The translations under genes and the position numbers were made by a program. A model generated the notes under the pieces. That model did no database searches and was not told the DNA's origin. It was given only the letters and a program-made list of their open reading frames with translations. From Bacteroidota bacterium (GTDB taxonomy: Bacteria; Bacteroidota; Rhodothermia; Rhodothermales; JAAAOL01): a DNA stretch of 15,129 nucleotides. Position 1 is the stretch's first letter. Each line of letters starts with the position of its first letter. This document shows, in pieces, positions 13,169 to 15,129 of this stretch. The stretch is taken from the NCBI GenBank assembly GCA_009908885.1, contig JAAAOL010000390.1, forward strand, positions 1 to 15,129, read 5' to 3'.

Positions 13169-13912
13169 TCAGGCCGTCGCCAGTGCTGACTCCTCGTCGA
13201 GCGTGGTGAAGACGTCCTGCACGTCGTCGTGGTCGTCGATCTTCTCTACGAAGTCGAGCACCTTGCGGGCGTCATCCGGGTCGAGGCGCACGGTCGTCGT
13301 CGGGATGCGCACGAGCTTGGCCTCCTCCGGCTTGAGGTCGGCCTGGTGGAGTGCCGTCTCGACGTCGTTGAACTGCTCGACCGGCGTCGTGACGACGAAC
13401 ATGCCCTCTTCCTGTACCATGTCTTCCGCGCCAGCCTCCACGACGAGCTCGAACAGCTCCAGCTCGTCGATGCCCTCGGCCGGAATTTCGATCTTTCCTT
13501 TGCGGTCGAACAGGTAGGCCACGGAGCCTGCCTTGCCCAGGCTGCCGCCGTGCTTGCCGAAGAGGTGGCGCAGGTCGGCCACGGTGCGGTTCGTGTTGTC
13601 GGTCAGCGCCTCGATGAAGAGCGCCACGCCGCTGGGAGCGTAGCCTTCGTAAGTGACCTCCTCGTAGTCACCGCCGTCCTCCAGCTCGCCGGTGCCGCGC
13701 AGGACGGCCCGCTCGATGTTGTCCTTCGGCATGTTCTCGCTCTTGGCCTTCTCGATGGCCAGCGCGAGCGAGGGGTTCATCTCCGGGTCGCCGCCGCCGT
13801 CGCGGGCCGCCACGGTGATCTCCCGGATGATGCGCGCCCAGATCTTGGACTTTTTCTTGTCCGCCGCGGCCTTCTGCCGCTTAATCTTCGACCACTTGTT
13901 ATGACCAGCCAT
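13169..13912 (-). CDS. yebC: YebC/PmpR-family protein (translation factor / regulator)
   Basis: The product has 247 residues, typical for the family. It starts MAGHNKWSKIKRQKAAADKK, the near-invariant YebC N-terminus, and continues with IIREITVAARDGGGDPEMNP and IEKAKSENMPKDNIERAV. Three alpha/beta domains follow, with YEGYAPSGVALFIEALTDN (about residue 93) and GSVAYLFDRKG. Members were described as transcription regulators and more recently as ribosome-associated factors that ease stalling at proline-rich stretches; the sequence alone does not settle which applies. The frame is open upstream to 14053, but the preceding 47 residues are outside the family and the MAGHNKW start is decisive. It lies upstream of ruvC and is probably cotranscribed with it. 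Confidence 0.96.
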   Translation of the reverse strand: MAGHNKWSKIKRQKAAADKKKSKIWARIIREITVAARDGGGDPEMNPSLALAIEKAKSENMPKDNIERAVLRGTGELEDGGDYEEVTYEGYAPSGVALFIEALTDNTNRTVADLRHLFGKHGGSLGKAGSVAYLFDRKGKIEIPAEGIDELELFELVVEAGAEDMVQEEGMFVVTTPVEQFNDVETALHQADLKPEEAKLVRIPTTTVRLDPDDARKVLDFVEKIDDHDDVQDVFTTLDEESALATA

Positions 13913-14064
13913 CGATGCGTTAGGAAACCTGTCCGCTAGTGCGAGGGAATGGGAGGATGTGCCGAGTATCGTACGGCAGTGCTCTAACTTGCGATGCATC
14001 CGGGTGTTCGCGGCGGATTGCTCCGCGTTTCCCTCCTCGGTCGCCGTACGCAAGATGGGGAACG

Positions 14065-14090
14065 CCGCATCAGCGAGAGGACTGATGCGG
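14065..14090. other. Perfect hairpin in the yebC/sigma intergenic region
   Basis: CCGCATCAG (14065-14073) pairs perfectly with CTGATGCGG (14082-14090) across an 8-base loop. There is no T run on either strand, so it is not an obvious terminator. It could be an operator or a leader RNA structure for either divergent gene. Confidence 0.45.
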
Positions 14091-14227
14091 GTGAAGGAAG
14101 CTGGAGGGTCTGACCGCGTGGGCGCCGGGCGGCGGGAAGGCCCCTTTCACCCCGTCCACGCCCAGCTACCTCCCCGTCCCGTGACATGAGATTTGCGTTT
14201 TCCCCTGGCATTCCAGCCGCGTCCTCG

Positions 14228-14262
14228 TATTTTAGATATGAACTGTTCACGATATTCTAATC
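14228..14262 (+). promoter_or_regulatory. Candidate promoter region of the ECF sigma gene
   Basis: TATTTTAG at 14228-14235 matches TAnnTTTG with one mismatch, within an AT-rich island in very GC-rich DNA. No TTG lies at the proper -33 distance, so the promoter may depend on an alternative sigma factor or an activator. Confidence 0.3.
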
Positions 14263-14272
14263 TTCAGATCCG

Positions 14273-14902
14273 ATGCGGCGCCCTTCCGACGTGCCTTCCG
14301 ACATGGACGTGCAGCGGGCCTGGGCTCAGCTCCGGCGCGGTCAACGGCAGGGGTGTGCCGTGCTCTTCCGAACATTCTACGAGGATCTGTACAACTACGG
14401 CCTGCGCCTGTGCCACCGCGAACAGTACGTGAAGGACGCCATCCAGGACGTCTTCCTCACGCTGTGGCGCACCCGCGACCGCCTCGCCGACGTCTCCTCC
14501 GTCAAGGCCTACCTGCTGAGCAGCCTGCGCCGAACCCTGCTACGCACCCTGGACCGGGATCGCCGCCGCGACGACCGGAACGAGCGCTACTCCGCCGAGC
14601 GCGCCACGATCTCGTTCTCGCCGGAGGAGGTGCTGATCCGCTTCGAGCACACCCTCGCGCAGAAGAAGGCCGTCGTCCAGGCGCTCAATGCCCTCTCCGG
14701 GCGGCAGAAGGAAGCCATCTTCCTCCGCTACTTCAACGGCCTGACGAACGACGAAATCGCCGCCGTGCTGGACGTCACGAACCAGTCGGTACGCAACTAC
14801 CTGTACCGGGCCCGCACGACCCTGCGCGAGCAAGGCCAGCGCCTGACGCCGGAAGCGCTTGCGGGGCTGATGCTCCTGCTGCCCGCCTGGGGTCTGCCCT
14901 GA
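14273..14902 (+). CDS. ECF-family RNA polymerase sigma factor
   Basis: The product has 209 residues. Region sigma-2 (about 25-95) contains LFRTFYEDLYNYGLRL, DAIQDVFLTLWRTRDRL and SSVKAYLLSSLRRTLL, which bind core polymerase and melt the -10 element. Region sigma-4 (about 130-188) contains ALNALSGRQKEAIFLRYFNG and a helix-turn-helix DEIAAVLDVTNQSVRNYLYR that reads the -35 element. The pattern resembles the Bacteroidota FecI-like/ECF10 group, which is usually paired with a FecR anti-sigma factor and SusC/TonB receptors. The tail (LTPEALAGLMLLLPAWGLP) is hydrophobic and unusual for a soluble sigma factor. No Shine-Dalgarno sequence precedes the ATG at 14273; the methionine at residue 11 (14303) is an alternative start. 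No anti-sigma gene begins clearly within the remaining 227 bases. Confidence 0.92.
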   Translation: MRRPSDVPSDMDVQRAWAQLRRGQRQGCAVLFRTFYEDLYNYGLRLCHREQYVKDAIQDVFLTLWRTRDRLADVSSVKAYLLSSLRRTLLRTLDRDRRRDDRNERYSAERATISFSPEEVLIRFEHTLAQKKAVVQALNALSGRQKEAIFLRYFNGLTNDEIAAVLDVTNQSVRNYLYRARTTLREQGQRLTPEALAGLMLLLPAWGLP

Positions 14903-15129
14903 CACCCGCTACACATCTCTTCTGCTGACTCCTTTTCGCAGCGCCTGTGCTTGTCTGTTGCGTGGGTCGTGACGCACAGTACGGGGAAACCTGCTCCGCA
15001 TGTCACGCACCACGAACCACGCATCATATCACCTATCCGAATCGGTATTCCCGACCCGTTTCAGAAAAATCCGGAGCGGATGAGTACAAACGACGATCGG
15101 CTGTCTCTATGTGGGTGAAAAGGGGGCAG
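14903..15129. other. Non-coding end of window after the sigma factor
   Basis: No convincing gene begins here. An imperfect inverted repeat pairs 14960-14971 with 15011-15022 (GCGTGG...TCGTG with CACGA...CCACGC, one mismatch). Short frames at 15000-15083 and 15080-15118 overlap by ATGA and the second has GGAG in front, but they are 27 and 12 codons long and resemble nothing known. A frame starting ATG at 15109 runs off the edge after 7 codons. Confidence 0.4.

Larger units (their letters stand above)
13913..14272. other. Intergenic region between divergent yebC and ECF sigma gene
   Basis: No gene is supported. The region should hold both divergent promoters. It contains a perfect 9-base hairpin at 14065-14090 and an AT-rich stretch at 14228-14262 just ahead of the sigma factor. 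Confidence 0.55.

Noticed and set aside
13913..14053. In-frame N-terminal extension of yebC
   Set aside because: The family N-terminus MAGHNKW begins at 13912. The 47 upstream residues are unrelated and overlap the intergenic region.
15000..15118. Overlapping short frames (27 and 12 codons, ATGA overlap) after the sigma factor as leader peptides
   Set aside because: The second has GGAG nearby, but neither has regulatory-codon runs, a following terminator or recognisable sequence; chance is more likely.

Overview
The window is GC-rich, densely coded bacterial DNA. It most likely comes from the Rhodothermales / Salinibacter branch of the FCB group (Bacteroidota-like). I infer this from three things: an exact TAnnTTTG promoter element ahead of one gene, a small DUF4290-like protein, and PKD-OmpA cell-surface proteins together with an iron-type ECF sigma factor. 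I could not run a taxonomic search.

Layout. At 1-206 (-) is the start of a single-pass membrane protein that runs off the left edge. rpsT (ribosomal protein S20) is at 469-723 (+). Two tandem secreted proteins, each a beta barrel plus two PKD domains plus an OmpA-like domain, lie at 1035-2621 and 3084-4646 (+). They are paralogs with almost the same leader and spacing, diverged barrels and highly conserved C-terminal halves, and the second ends in a very strong intrinsic terminator. The 4721-5127 gap has no gene but holds several perfect hairpins, one of which looks like the terminator of an unannotated small RNA.

A three-gene minus-strand operon fills 5128-10619. In transcription order it encodes: a response regulator fused to a glutaredoxin-fold domain and a thioredoxin-reductase-like flavoprotein whose redox CxxC is missing; a Kef-type K+/H+ antiporter with TrkA-N/TrkA-C domains and an extra C-terminal glutaredoxin domain; and a histidine kinase with an N-terminal cyclic-nucleotide-binding-like domain. 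Together they look like a redox signalling circuit in which kinase and flavoprotein receiver could control cation/proton exchange. This is the most interesting part of the window.

The right third holds a small SH3/KOW-like unknown protein (-), a DUF4290-like small protein (+), a pilin-like membrane-anchored protein (+), the housekeeping pair yebC-ruvC (-), and an ECF sigma factor (+) near the right edge. The sigma factor has no recognisable FecR-type anti-sigma start in the 227 bases that follow it. No tRNA, rRNA, CRISPR array, insertion sequence or prophage gene was recognised.
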